Below are positions 52,683 to 61,053 of a DNA stretch of 64,000 bases, piece by piece (position 1 is the first letter of the stretch; every line of letters starts with the position of its first letter). The DNA lies in NCBI RefSeq assembly GCF_023667495.1, contig NZ_JAMOZL010000009.1:62001-126000 (forward strand), written 5' to 3'. This DNA is from Dyadobacter sp. MSC1_007. Lineage in GTDB: Bacteria; Bacteroidota; Bacteroidia; Cytophagales; Spirosomataceae. A program made the translations under genes and the position numbers. Under the pieces are notes generated by a model. It worked only from the letters and a program-made list of their open reading frames with translations. It did no database searches and had not been told where the DNA came from.

Positions 52683-53824
52683 TGTCAGAAGCATATATTA
52701 CCAGAATTGCCAAGTTTTTACCGAATGAGTCCGTTTCCAATGAGGAAATGGAAGAATATTTAGGATACATCAACGGAAAACCTTCGAAATCAAAAGCCAT
52801 TGTGTTGCGTAATAACGGCATCAAAAACAGGTACTACGCACTACGCAAAGATGGTACACCCACGCATACCAATGCAGAGATGGCAGCGCTGGCAGTCAAG
52901 AATTTATTTGTAGATAAGCCCGGTGAGATAGGTGAGATGGACCTGCTGAGCTGCGCTACGTCCAGCCCCGACCAGTTGATGCCTTCCCATGGCTCAATGG
53001 TACACGGTAATCTTCCCCAGACAGGTCCTATTGAAGTGGTTTCGCCATCGGGCGTATGCTGCGCGGGGATGCATGCGTTTAAATATGCATATATGTCAGT
53101 GAAGCTGGGTGAAAAGCAAAAAGCGGTGGCTTGCGCTTCGGAGCGCCTTTCGCCTGTGCTGCGCTCAGATCAGTTTGAAGATGAAGTCCAGCAACTGGTC
53201 AAGCTTGAAAAAAATCCTTACCTGGCATTTGAAAAGGACTTTCTGCGCTGGATGCTCTCAGATGGCGCCGGTGCGTTTTTGGTTGAATCAAAACCAAACC
53301 AAACAGGTATTTCGCTGAAAATAGATTGGATTGAAGGCTGCTCATATGCCAACGAAGTAGAGCCGTGCATGTACATGGGCGCTGACAAGCTCGAAGACGG
53401 CACACTGAAAAGCTATAAAGACTGTAAGGCCGAGGAGATCCAGGAGCAATCCGTGTTCAGTATCAAACAGGATGTGAAGTTATTGGGTGAAAAAATTGTT
53501 AAATTGGGTTTTGCCAAACTCAAAGAGATCATGACCCAAAAAGGGTTGACGATGGCTGATGTGGATTATTTCCTGCCGCATTTGTCGAGCTACTTTTTTG
53601 AAGGCAAGATCGATGAGTTCTTTACGGAAAACGGAATGCCTGTGCCCAAAGAGAAATGGTACACCAACCTGGTATCGAAAGGCAACGTGGGCGCGGCATC
53701 GATTTATATGATGCTCGAAGAAGTATTCAACAGCGGGGCTTTGAAAAAAGGCGAAAGGATCCTGCTGGCAGTGCCGGAGAGCTCGCGCTTTTCTTACATG
53801 TTCTGCATGCTCACAGTTTGCTGA
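52682..53824 (+). CDS. darB: DarB-like ketosynthase (3-oxoacyl-ACP synthase III fold)
   Basis: 380 residues from the ATG at 52682. The KAS III fold has a complete triad: Cys127 in SGVCCAGMHA, His300 in FLPHLSS, Asn335 in SKGNVGAAS. DarB is known to join two acyl units (a beta-ketoacyl and an unsaturated acyl thioester) and cyclise them to a cyclohexanedione. The LSCATSSPDQLMPSHGSMVH segment is characteristic of this branch rather than of FabH. Coupled to darA by TAATG. The acyl thioesters probably come from primary fatty acid synthesis and the ACP at 57439. Confidence 0.9.
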   Translation: MSEAYITRIAKFLPNESVSNEEMEEYLGYINGKPSKSKAIVLRNNGIKNRYYALRKDGTPTHTNAEMAALAVKNLFVDKPGEIGEMDLLSCATSSPDQLMPSHGSMVHGNLPQTGPIEVVSPSGVCCAGMHAFKYAYMSVKLGEKQKAVACASERLSPVLRSDQFEDEVQQLVKLEKNPYLAFEKDFLRWMLSDGAGAFLVESKPNQTGISLKIDWIEGCSYANEVEPCMYMGADKLEDGTLKSYKDCKAEEIQEQSVFSIKQDVKLLGEKIVKLGFAKLKEIMTQKGLTMADVDYFLPHLSSYFFEGKIDEFFTENGMPVPKEKWYTNLVSKGNVGAASIYMMLEEVFNSGALKKGERILLAVPESSRFSYMFCMLTVC

Positions 53825-53876
53825 ATCAGGGATCCTGATGGATAATCGTAATTGCTGACAATATTTTGCCGCTAAT

Positions 53877-54275
53877 ATGAAAAAGGAAGACCTTCCACAG
53901 GATGCGGGTGCATTAGATAAATTTACCCGCGAAGTTTGCTATGTAAAAAATCAGGTCGGCCGCTATGAAACGGCGTTAAGCAAAGGCTGGGATGTCAAAA
54001 AGCAGGCTTTGGACAGCGCCTGGCAGGAGGTCAACGAACGTGTGGAAGAGGCCAGGAAGGCAGTTGAGAATGGTGAAAAAAGCCCTGTTTATTACTTTAT
54101 GGAGCTTCGCCTGATGGACCTTCCCGTACTTTCTGGTTACACGGGTTTCTTTCCGTTTTTTATCAAAAGACATTTCAAACCATCCGTTTTTAAGGGGTTG
54201 AGCGAACGCAAGCTGGAAAAATATGCCCGCGCGTTCGATATTACCGTGAGCGAATTGAAAAATTTTAAAGGTTGA
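53877..54275 (+). CDS. Conserved helical protein of the resorcinol-type locus
   Basis: 132 residues, no signal peptide. Mostly helical (KKQALDSAWQEVNERVEEAR) with a hydrophobic patch near 85-105 (LSGYTGFFPFFIKRHFK) that could touch membrane, and a helix-turn-like end (LEKYARAFDITVSELKNF). I know no function. Its stop lies 4 bp before the GTG of the BtrH-like gene, so the two are translated together; it may be a small partner of that enzyme. Confidence 0.78.
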   Translation: MKKEDLPQDAGALDKFTREVCYVKNQVGRYETALSKGWDVKKQALDSAWQEVNERVEEARKAVENGEKSPVYYFMELRLMDLPVLSGYTGFFPFFIKRHFKPSVFKGLSERKLEKYARAFDITVSELKNFKG

Positions 54276-54279
54276 ACCA

Positions 54280-55311
54280 GTGAATATTGATAGTCAAACG
54301 GATGAATTCCGGCACGTACAGACGGCGCATTGCGAGAATGGGGTAACTACCGCATTGCTGCGCTACCACGGGTTGGAATTCATGACCGAGCCGCTGGCAT
54401 TCGGTATGGGCTCAGGCCTTTTTTATATACAAATACCATTTCTTACCGTCAATAACGGGCCGGCGATCTCTTTTAGGACCATGCCGGGCGCTATTTTCAA
54501 ACGGACCTGCAAGTCGCTGGGCGTAGAAGTTACCCGCAAGAAATTTTCAAACCCCGCCGCGGCAGAAGCATTCCTGGACCAGAAAGTAAGGGAAGGAGCG
54601 CCGGTAGGCTGTCAGGTAGGCGTGTTTCATCTAAGTTACTTTCCTAAGGAATACCGCTTTCATTTTAATGCACATAACCTGATCGTTTTCGGCGAGCAAG
54701 ACGGCCGTTACCAGATCAGCGATCCGGTAATGGAAGATGTCACGTCGCTGTCCAGGGAGGAGCTCTCGCGGGTGCGCTTTGCGCAAGGTCCCCTGGCGCC
54801 CAAAGGCCACATTTACTTTCCTGAAAAAGTCAAGCCCATTACCCAGGACATGATCCGCAAGGGAATCGTGAGCGGCATCCGCCGGAATGTGCGCGATATG
54901 CTGCGCATTCCCGGCAACTTTGCGGGCGTCGACGGGATCAGGCATACTTCGGGCCATATCCGCAAATGGCGCGATAAGCTCGGGCTGAAAAAAGCAAGTC
55001 TTTATTTGGGGCAGATCGTGCGGATGCAGGAAGAGATAGGGACTGGCGGTGGCGGCTTCCGCTTCCTGTATGGTGCATTCCTTGAAGAGGCCGCAGGCTA
55101 CATGCAGGATGACCGGCTAGCCAATATCTCCGAAGACTTTACCAAGGCCGGCGACATGTGGCGCGCCAGCGCCATTAAAATGGCGGGCGTCTACAAAGGC
55201 CGACTAACCGAGCAGAAGGATTTTGAGCAGATAGCCGACATGCTGCTTGACATCCGGCTGGTTGAAAAGGAGGCATTCGAGAAGCTTTCCCGCTTAAATC
55301 TGGGCAAGTGA
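54280..55311 (+). CDS. BtrH N-terminal domain-containing protein (putative acyltransferase)
   Basis: 343 residues from a GTG start. The N-terminal half is BtrH-like with a papain-like Cys in TAHCENGVTTALLRYHGLEF and FHLSYFPKEYRFHFNAHNLI; the C-terminal half matches the DUF4872-type region (LGQIVRMQEEIGTGGGGFRF). BtrH in butirosin synthesis moves an acyl group from a carrier protein to an amine, so an acyl-ACP-dependent transfer is a good guess here. It overlaps the ABC ATPase gene by 4 bp (GTGA) and follows the helical protein by 4 bp. Confidence 0.87.
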   Translation: MNIDSQTDEFRHVQTAHCENGVTTALLRYHGLEFMTEPLAFGMGSGLFYIQIPFLTVNNGPAISFRTMPGAIFKRTCKSLGVEVTRKKFSNPAAAEAFLDQKVREGAPVGCQVGVFHLSYFPKEYRFHFNAHNLIVFGEQDGRYQISDPVMEDVTSLSREELSRVRFAQGPLAPKGHIYFPEKVKPITQDMIRKGIVSGIRRNVRDMLRIPGNFAGVDGIRHTSGHIRKWRDKLGLKKASLYLGQIVRMQEEIGTGGGGFRFLYGAFLEEAAGYMQDDRLANISEDFTKAGDMWRASAIKMAGVYKGRLTEQKDFEQIADMLLDIRLVEKEAFEKLSRLNLGK

Positions 55312-56072
55312 GCCCCGCTATGATGGAGGGAAAGGTATGCATTCAGGTCCAAAATGTCTCAAAACGATATAAAACTGCCACAGAAGACAGCCTCACCGGC
55401 GTCTGTATTGATATCCTTCAATCGGACGTATTCGGGCTTTTAGGCCCGAACGGGGCGGGAAAAACGACGCTGATATCGATACTTTGCGGCATTATCCGGC
55501 CATCTTCGGGTCAGGTCCGCTACTTTCTTGATGGCGTGCCGGTACCAGCAGGCGAGCAGAAGAGCCGAATCGGGTTTGTGCCGCAGGAATATGCCTTCTA
55601 TCAGGAGCTAACCCCAAGGCAGAACCTGGATTATTTCGGGGCCATGTACAATCTTTCCAAAGATACATTAACCCAAAGAAGGGAGCATTTACTGGAAGTG
55701 CTGGGGCTGCAAAAGGCAGCAGATAAAAAAGTGGGTACCTTTTCCGGGGGCATGAAAAGGCGTGTTAACCTGGCGATAGGCATTATTCATCAGCCCGATA
55801 TCCTGTTTTTGGATGAGCCGACCGTGGGCGTGGATGTGCAAAGCCGCAATGCGATCATCCGCTACCTTCAAAATATCAACCAAACCGGCACGACCATTAT
55901 TTACACTTCACACCATATGGCCGAGGCCGAAGAGTTTTGCAAACACATCGCGCTGATCGATCATGGGAAGCTGATGGCGGCAGGCGAGCTGGATTCGCTC
56001 AAAAAACAGCATTCAGTCGCCAGTCTGCAATCATTGTTCATTAACCTGACGGGGGAGGCCTACCGGGATTAG
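55308..56072 (+). CDS. ABC transporter ATP-binding protein
   Basis: 254 residues from a GTG start in a 4-bp GTGA overlap with the BtrH-like gene. Walker A GPNGAGKTTL, Q-loop FVPQEYAFYQE, signature FSGGMKRRVNLAIG, Walker B ILFLDEPTVGVD, H-loop YTSHHMAEAE. It is of the ABC-2/drug-export type. With the permease 3 bp downstream it should form an exporter for the cluster product. An alternative ATG at 55320 would remove four residues. Confidence 0.95.
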   Translation: MSPAMMEGKVCIQVQNVSKRYKTATEDSLTGVCIDILQSDVFGLLGPNGAGKTTLISILCGIIRPSSGQVRYFLDGVPVPAGEQKSRIGFVPQEYAFYQELTPRQNLDYFGAMYNLSKDTLTQRREHLLEVLGLQKAADKKVGTFSGGMKRRVNLAIGIIHQPDILFLDEPTVGVDVQSRNAIIRYLQNINQTGTTIIYTSHHMAEAEEFCKHIALIDHGKLMAAGELDSLKKQHSVASLQSLFINLTGEAYRD

Positions 56073-56075
56073 CCT

Positions 56076-57353
56076 ATGTTTAAAATATATTCATCGCTGC
56101 GCAAAGAATTTCTGCTGCTGATCAATGATAAGGTTGGCTTGATCCTGATGTTTTTAATGCCCTTGCTGCTGGTATTTATCATTACCATCATCCAGGACAG
56201 CGCCTACAAGATGGTCAACGAAAACCAGATCCCGCTGCTGGTTGTCAATCATGACAAGGGCGATCAGGGGCCAAAGCTAGTCTCATTGCTTGACAGCTCA
56301 GGTCTTTTTAAAATCGATGCACAAGATCAGATCCCCCAGGCCTCGCTTCGCGCCGAGCTGCTGGCACGCGGCAAAATGGTCGCATTATACATTCCTGAAA
56401 GCTTTTCGGCTGGCCTGGAAAGCAACGCGGCAGAAGTCAGCAGTATTTTAATGGATGATCTGGGCCTGGAAGGCGATACGGCTACCGGCCAGAAAGTCGC
56501 ATTGCCCAGGTTATCGTTTTATAATGACCCGGTTTTACAGGAGAATTACAGCTATTCGATCATGAGCATTATCCAGTCGTATATGAGCGTGATTGAGAAT
56601 TCTATGATGATCGAGCGCATGTATGAGAATATGGATTTACAGGGCCAGTCAGAAAAGCTCAAAAAGAAGATGATCTCCAACCGGGTGGCCATCGACCAGA
56701 TCATCGCCAGCAACAATAATTCGACGGCCATTCCTAATTCTACCCAACATAATGTGCCTGCCTGGACGATCTTTGCCATGTTCTTTATGGTAGTCTCCCT
56801 GGGCAGCAATATCGTCAAGGAGCGTGTAAACGGCAGTTTTCTGCGGCTGAAAACAATGCCTACCAGCTTCATGCTGGTCATGTTCAGCAAGATGGCAGTC
56901 TACGTGGCCGTAGCAGTCGCCCAGGTGACGCTCACCTTTTCAATGGGGGTCTGGATACTGCCCAAACTGGGCCTTCCGCGCCTGAGTGTGCCGGACAACT
57001 TTGTGGCCCTGGCGGCGGTGATCTTTATCAGCAGTATGGCTGCGGTAAGCTACGCTTTAATGATCGGGGCCATTGCCAAAACCGAGCAGCAGGCCAATGG
57101 CTTCGGTGCGATATCGATCATTATCTTCGGCGCGATAGGAGGGATACTTGTTCCCACGTTCGTAATGCCGGGCTTCATGCAGTTTGCAAGCAACTTTTCA
57201 CCGCTGCATTGGTGTTTGGAAGGATTTTATGTCTTGTTTTTGAAAGCAGGAAGCTGGAAAGAGCTCAGGTCGGTATTTTGTTTCCTGGGCATTTTTATCC
57301 TGATTTGTCAACTTGGCACGTATTTTAAGCTGCGGTTGGAAAGAATTATTTAA
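56076..57353 (+). CDS. ABC-2 family permease
   Basis: 425 residues. One N-terminal helix (~20-42, VGLILMFLMPLLLVFIITII), a ~190-residue extracytoplasmic domain, and a C-terminal bundle of five helices (~225-415, starting WTIFAMFFMVVSLGS and ending FLGIFILICQLGTYFKL). This is the ABC-2 type 3 exporter layout. It pairs with the ATPase encoded 3 bp upstream and likely moves a hydrophobic product out of the inner membrane. Confidence 0.94.
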   Translation: MFKIYSSLRKEFLLLINDKVGLILMFLMPLLLVFIITIIQDSAYKMVNENQIPLLVVNHDKGDQGPKLVSLLDSSGLFKIDAQDQIPQASLRAELLARGKMVALYIPESFSAGLESNAAEVSSILMDDLGLEGDTATGQKVALPRLSFYNDPVLQENYSYSIMSIIQSYMSVIENSMMIERMYENMDLQGQSEKLKKKMISNRVAIDQIIASNNNSTAIPNSTQHNVPAWTIFAMFFMVVSLGSNIVKERVNGSFLRLKTMPTSFMLVMFSKMAVYVAVAVAQVTLTFSMGVWILPKLGLPRLSVPDNFVALAAVIFISSMAAVSYALMIGAIAKTEQQANGFGAISIIIFGAIGGILVPTFVMPGFMQFASNFSPLHWCLEGFYVLFLKAGSWKELRSVFCFLGIFILICQLGTYFKLRLERII

Positions 57354-57393
57354 GTTTGAATTTATTAATAAAAGACAATAGCAGCGCACCCTG

Positions 57394-57407
57394 GCCGGAG
57401 ATCCGGC
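57394..57407. repeat. Short palindrome before the ACP gene
   Basis: GCCGGAGATCCGGC is a 14-bp imperfect palindrome in the 85-bp gap before the ACP gene. It may be a minor operator or RNA hairpin. The sequence TACCCTTG just downstream is one base off the -7 consensus. Confidence 0.45.
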
Positions 57408-57438
57408 ATTTACCCTTGAAAGTGACTAACAAAACAAT

Positions 57439-57705
57439 ATGGACATAGAAAGCTTAAAGCCCATTCTGAAAGGGCAAATCGTTCAATACCTCAATTTGCT
57501 GGACATCAATCCACAGGATATCAAAGACGACGAGCCGCTTTTTGGCGGCGAACTGGGATTGGATTCGATCGATTCACTTGAACTGGTGGTGCTTTTGGAA
57601 AGAGAATATGGTATCAAAATTACAAACCCCGCCGAAGGACGTAAGATCCTTGTAGACGTTAATCACATGGCCGAATATATTCTGGCCAACACCAAAGCAG
57701 CGTAA
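57439..57705 (+). CDS. Acyl carrier protein
   Basis: 88 residues. The phosphopantetheine-accepting Ser43 is in LGLDSIDSLEL, and the four-helix ACP pattern is complete (DEPLFGGELG before it, LLEREYGIKI after). It is likely the carrier used by the DarB-like and FabF-like ketosynthases (DarC-like), and the probable substrate of the divergent phosphopantetheinyl transferase. It is distinct from the fatty acid ACP usually encoded beside fabF and fabD; 7 bp separate it from the ketosynthase. Confidence 0.93.
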   Translation: MDIESLKPILKGQIVQYLNLLDINPQDIKDDEPLFGGELGLDSIDSLELVVLLEREYGIKITNPAEGRKILVDVNHMAEYILANTKAA

Positions 57706-57712
57706 GATCCTC

Positions 57713-58909
57713 ATGAAAAGGGTATTGGTGACGGGAATGGGCATGGTTTCTGCGATCGGCAGCAGCGTCAGGGAAAACCATTTGAGCTTGCAGGCAGCAA
57801 GGCCAGGCATTGGCAAGGCAGCCTACTTTGAATCCCAGTATGCCACATCACTTCCTTTCGGAGAGGTTAAAATCAGCAATGCGGACCTTAAAGAGCAGCT
57901 TGGACTGCAAGCCAGCACGGGCTACACCAGGACATGCCTTCTCTCTGACAAAGCTTTTAGCGAAGCCATCGCCGACGCGGGCCTCACCGTTAAAGAGCTC
58001 GCGTCTCTGGATACCGCGCTGATTTCCGCCAGCACGGTAGGCGGAATGTGCCTTACCGATCAGCTTTACCGGGATGCCAACCATAAATCAGAAGGCTCTG
58101 AGTATTTGGATGCTTATGGATGTTCGGCCCATACGCTCAAACTGATCAAGCGGTACGGGATCCGCGGCTTTACTGACACGATCAATACGGCCTGCTCCTC
58201 TTCGGCAAACGCGATCATGCTCGGGGCGCGGCTGATAAGGTCCGGAAAAGTCCGCCGCGCTATCGTAGGCGGGGCCGACAGTCTTGCCAAATACACCGTC
58301 AACGGGTTTAACGCGCTGAAAATACTTTCTCAAAATCCTTGCAAGCCATTTGATCTGCGCCGCGACGGTTTGAACCTGGGAGAAGCTGCCGCATACCTGG
58401 TACTGGAAGCAAAGGAAAGCGCTCATGGCAAGCGCATTTACGGCGAGGTAGCGGGTTATGGCAATGCCAATGACGCCCACCACCCGTCGGCCATGTCCGA
58501 TGAGGCTACCGGCGCGATAAAATCAATGCAGGAGGCAATCGGCATTGCCGGCATTGACTTCCAAGAGATAGGCTATATCAATGCGCACGGGACGGGAACC
58601 CCCAACAACGACCAGGTCGAGCTGTTTGGCATGCAGCAGCTCTTTGAAAAGATCCCGCCTTACAGTTCTACCAAAGCCTTTACAGGCCATACGCTGGGCG
58701 CTGCAGGCGCCGTGGAGGCCATTTACAGTATCCTCAGCATTGTAAACGGGGAGCTATTCCCGAACTTAAATGTGCAGGAGCCTATTGCGCCAAAAGATCA
58801 AACTCCGGTCTTTCAGTGGGCAGATAATCATCAGGTTAATTACGTGCTTTCCAACTCGTTTGGTTTTGGAGGAAACTGTACTTCACTGGTTTTCGGCAGT
58901 GTCAACTAA
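57713..58909 (+). CDS. Beta-ketoacyl-ACP synthase II-type (FabF-like) ketosynthase
   Basis: 398 residues. A complete Cys-His-His triad: Cys161 in NTACSSSANA, His292 in NAHGTGTPNND, His326 in FTGHTLGAAGAVE. It extends an ACP-bound chain with malonyl-ACP. Slightly shorter than housekeeping FabF and placed directly after a dedicated ACP, so it is likely a cluster-specific elongating enzyme. It is the last gene of the run; its stop overlaps that of the convergent mutase gene by 4 bp, so no terminator space exists. Confidence 0.94.
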   Translation: MKRVLVTGMGMVSAIGSSVRENHLSLQAARPGIGKAAYFESQYATSLPFGEVKISNADLKEQLGLQASTGYTRTCLLSDKAFSEAIADAGLTVKELASLDTALISASTVGGMCLTDQLYRDANHKSEGSEYLDAYGCSAHTLKLIKRYGIRGFTDTINTACSSSANAIMLGARLIRSGKVRRAIVGGADSLAKYTVNGFNALKILSQNPCKPFDLRRDGLNLGEAAAYLVLEAKESAHGKRIYGEVAGYGNANDAHHPSAMSDEATGAIKSMQEAIGIAGIDFQEIGYINAHGTGTPNNDQVELFGMQQLFEKIPPYSSTKAFTGHTLGAAGAVEAIYSILSIVNGELFPNLNVQEPIAPKDQTPVFQWADNHQVNYVLSNSFGFGGNCTSLVFGSVN

Positions 58910-61053
58910 CTTTCCCGCATCAGCTCGTGAAGAATCTTCTGGGCGGCCACAGCAATGACTGTGCCTGGTCCAAAAATTCCTTTTACTCCGCATTCAAAAA
59001 GAAAAGCGTAGTCCTGCGCTGGAATCACCCCGCCGGCAACTACCATGATATCTTGTCTGCCTAATACAGCTAGCTCGGCGATCAGTTCCGGGACAAGGGT
59101 TCTGTGCCCGGCAGCAAGACTGGAAGCGCCGATAACGTGCACGTCGTTCTCAATGGCCTGTTTGGCTACTTCCTGTGGCGTTTGAAACAAAGGGCCGATA
59201 TCGACATCAAAGCCCAGATCGGCAAAAGCGGTGGCGATTACTTTGGCTCCCCGGTCGTGACCATCCTGGCCCATTTTGGCAACCAGGATCCTTGGCCTGC
59301 GACCTTCCATTTGTGCAAATGCATCCGAGGCGGCTCTTGCCTGCCGGAAGTTTTCATCGTCGGAAACCTCGGCCTGGTAGACGCCGGAGACGGACCTGAT
59401 CGTGGATTTATACCTTCCGAACTGCTTTTCCATAGCTTGGGAAATTTCTCCTAATGTAGCCCTTTTTCGTGCCGCGTCAATGGCTAGTGCAAGCAGATTG
59501 GTGTCCATATCCTTGCCTCCTTTCTCCTTGCAGGCTGCCGTGATTGCGGCTAGTGATGCTTCCACTTCGGCCGTATTCCTATTTTTTTTAATACGCTCCA
59601 AACCCCTTATCTGAGCCTGGCGCACGGCCTGGTTATCGATCTGCAAAATGTCAAATGCTTCGTTTGAGCCGGATTTATATTGATTAACACCCACAATAAC
59701 GTCCCGGCCCGAATCAATACGCGCCTGTTTTCTGGCGGCGGCTTCTTCGATGCGCATTTTGGGCAAACCAGTCTCTATGGCCTTGGTCATACCGCCCAGG
59801 TTTTCTACTTCTTCGATTAGCGCCCAGGCCTTTTCGGCCAGCTGGCCGGTAAGCGACTCGACATAATAGGAGCCGCCCCACGGGTCGACTGCTTTGCACA
59901 GGTCAGTTTCATATTGCAAAAAAAGCTGTGTGTTGCGGGCAATGCGGGCCGAGAAATCGGTAGGCAGGGCTATGGCTTCATCAAATGAATTCGTGTGCAG
60001 CGACTGGGTATGTCCCAGCACCGCCGATATGGCCTCGATGGTGGTTCTGGCCACATTGTTGAACGGGTCCTGCTCGGTCAGGCTGTAACCGCTGGTCTGG
60101 CAATGCGTGCGCAGCATCAGCGATTTTGGGTTTTTCGCGTCAAACTTTGCAACGATTTTAGCCCATAACATTCGGGCGGCGCGCATCTTGGCGATTTCCA
60201 TGAAATGGTTCATGCCTATTCCCCAGAAAAAAGACAGCCGGGGAGCGAATTCATCTATATCGATGCCTGCACTAATTCCTGTGCGTATGTATTCAAGCCC
60301 GTCGGCTAGCGTATAGGCCAGCTCGATGTGCGCGGGCGCGCCAGCCTCGTGCATGTGGTAGCCGCTGATGCTGATCGAGTTGAAGCGGGGCATAAAGCGG
60401 GAAGCATAAGCGAAAATATCCCCCACAATCCGCATCGAGGGGCCCGGCGGATAAATGTAGGTGTTACGGACCATGAACTCTTTGAGAATATCGTTCTGGA
60501 TGGTTCCCGAAAGCTGCTCGGGCGAGAAACCCTGCTCCTGGGCTGCCACTATAAAGAATGCCATCACCGGAATTACCGCCCCATTCATGGTCATCGAAAC
60601 CGACATTTGATCCAGCGGGATCTGGTCGAAGAGCACTTTCATGTCTTCGACCGAATCAATGGCCACGCCAGCCTGTCCCACGTCGCCTTTCACCCTGGGG
60701 TGGTCTGAGTCGTAGCCGCGGTGGGTGGCCAGATCGAAGGCGACCGACAGGCCTTTTTGCCCGGATTCCAGATTTTTGCGGTAAAAAGCGTTGGAATCGG
60801 CTGCTGTCGAAAAGCCCGCATATTGGCGTATCGTCCAGGGGCGCTGCAGGTACATGCTCGCGTACGGCCCGCGCAAAAAAGGCGGCGCGCCGGCCGGAAA
60901 ATCAAGGTGTTGGCAGCCGGAAACGTCTTGCTGGGTATAATTGGCTTTAATGCGTATGCCTTCGGCGGTCAGAATGCCGGTTTTTTCCGGCGTTACCGGC
61001 CCCTGGCTGGCGGCTGGCCCAAATAACGTTTCTTTTGTAAAATCAGGCTTCAT
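58906..61053 (-). CDS. mutB: Methylmalonyl-CoA mutase, large (catalytic) subunit
   Basis: 715 residues. The TIM-barrel catalytic half (RPWTIRQYAGFSTAADSNAF; MTMNGAVIPVMAFF) is followed by a C-terminal B12-binding domain with the cobalt-ligating DGHDRG near residue 598. It interconverts methylmalonyl-CoA and succinyl-CoA. The ATG at 61053 is preferred to a TTG two codons upstream. It overlaps the small-subunit gene by 11 bp. No meaB chaperone or epimerase is in the window. Confidence 0.97.
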   Translation of the reverse strand: MKPDFTKETLFGPAASQGPVTPEKTGILTAEGIRIKANYTQQDVSGCQHLDFPAGAPPFLRGPYASMYLQRPWTIRQYAGFSTAADSNAFYRKNLESGQKGLSVAFDLATHRGYDSDHPRVKGDVGQAGVAIDSVEDMKVLFDQIPLDQMSVSMTMNGAVIPVMAFFIVAAQEQGFSPEQLSGTIQNDILKEFMVRNTYIYPPGPSMRIVGDIFAYASRFMPRFNSISISGYHMHEAGAPAHIELAYTLADGLEYIRTGISAGIDIDEFAPRLSFFWGIGMNHFMEIAKMRAARMLWAKIVAKFDAKNPKSLMLRTHCQTSGYSLTEQDPFNNVARTTIEAISAVLGHTQSLHTNSFDEAIALPTDFSARIARNTQLFLQYETDLCKAVDPWGGSYYVESLTGQLAEKAWALIEEVENLGGMTKAIETGLPKMRIEEAAARKQARIDSGRDVIVGVNQYKSGSNEAFDILQIDNQAVRQAQIRGLERIKKNRNTAEVEASLAAITAACKEKGGKDMDTNLLALAIDAARKRATLGEISQAMEKQFGRYKSTIRSVSGVYQAEVSDDENFRQARAASDAFAQMEGRRPRILVAKMGQDGHDRGAKVIATAFADLGFDVDIGPLFQTPQEVAKQAIENDVHVIGASSLAAGHRTLVPELIAELAVLGRQDIMVVAGGVIPAQDYAFLFECGVKGIFGPGTVIAVAAQKILHELMRES

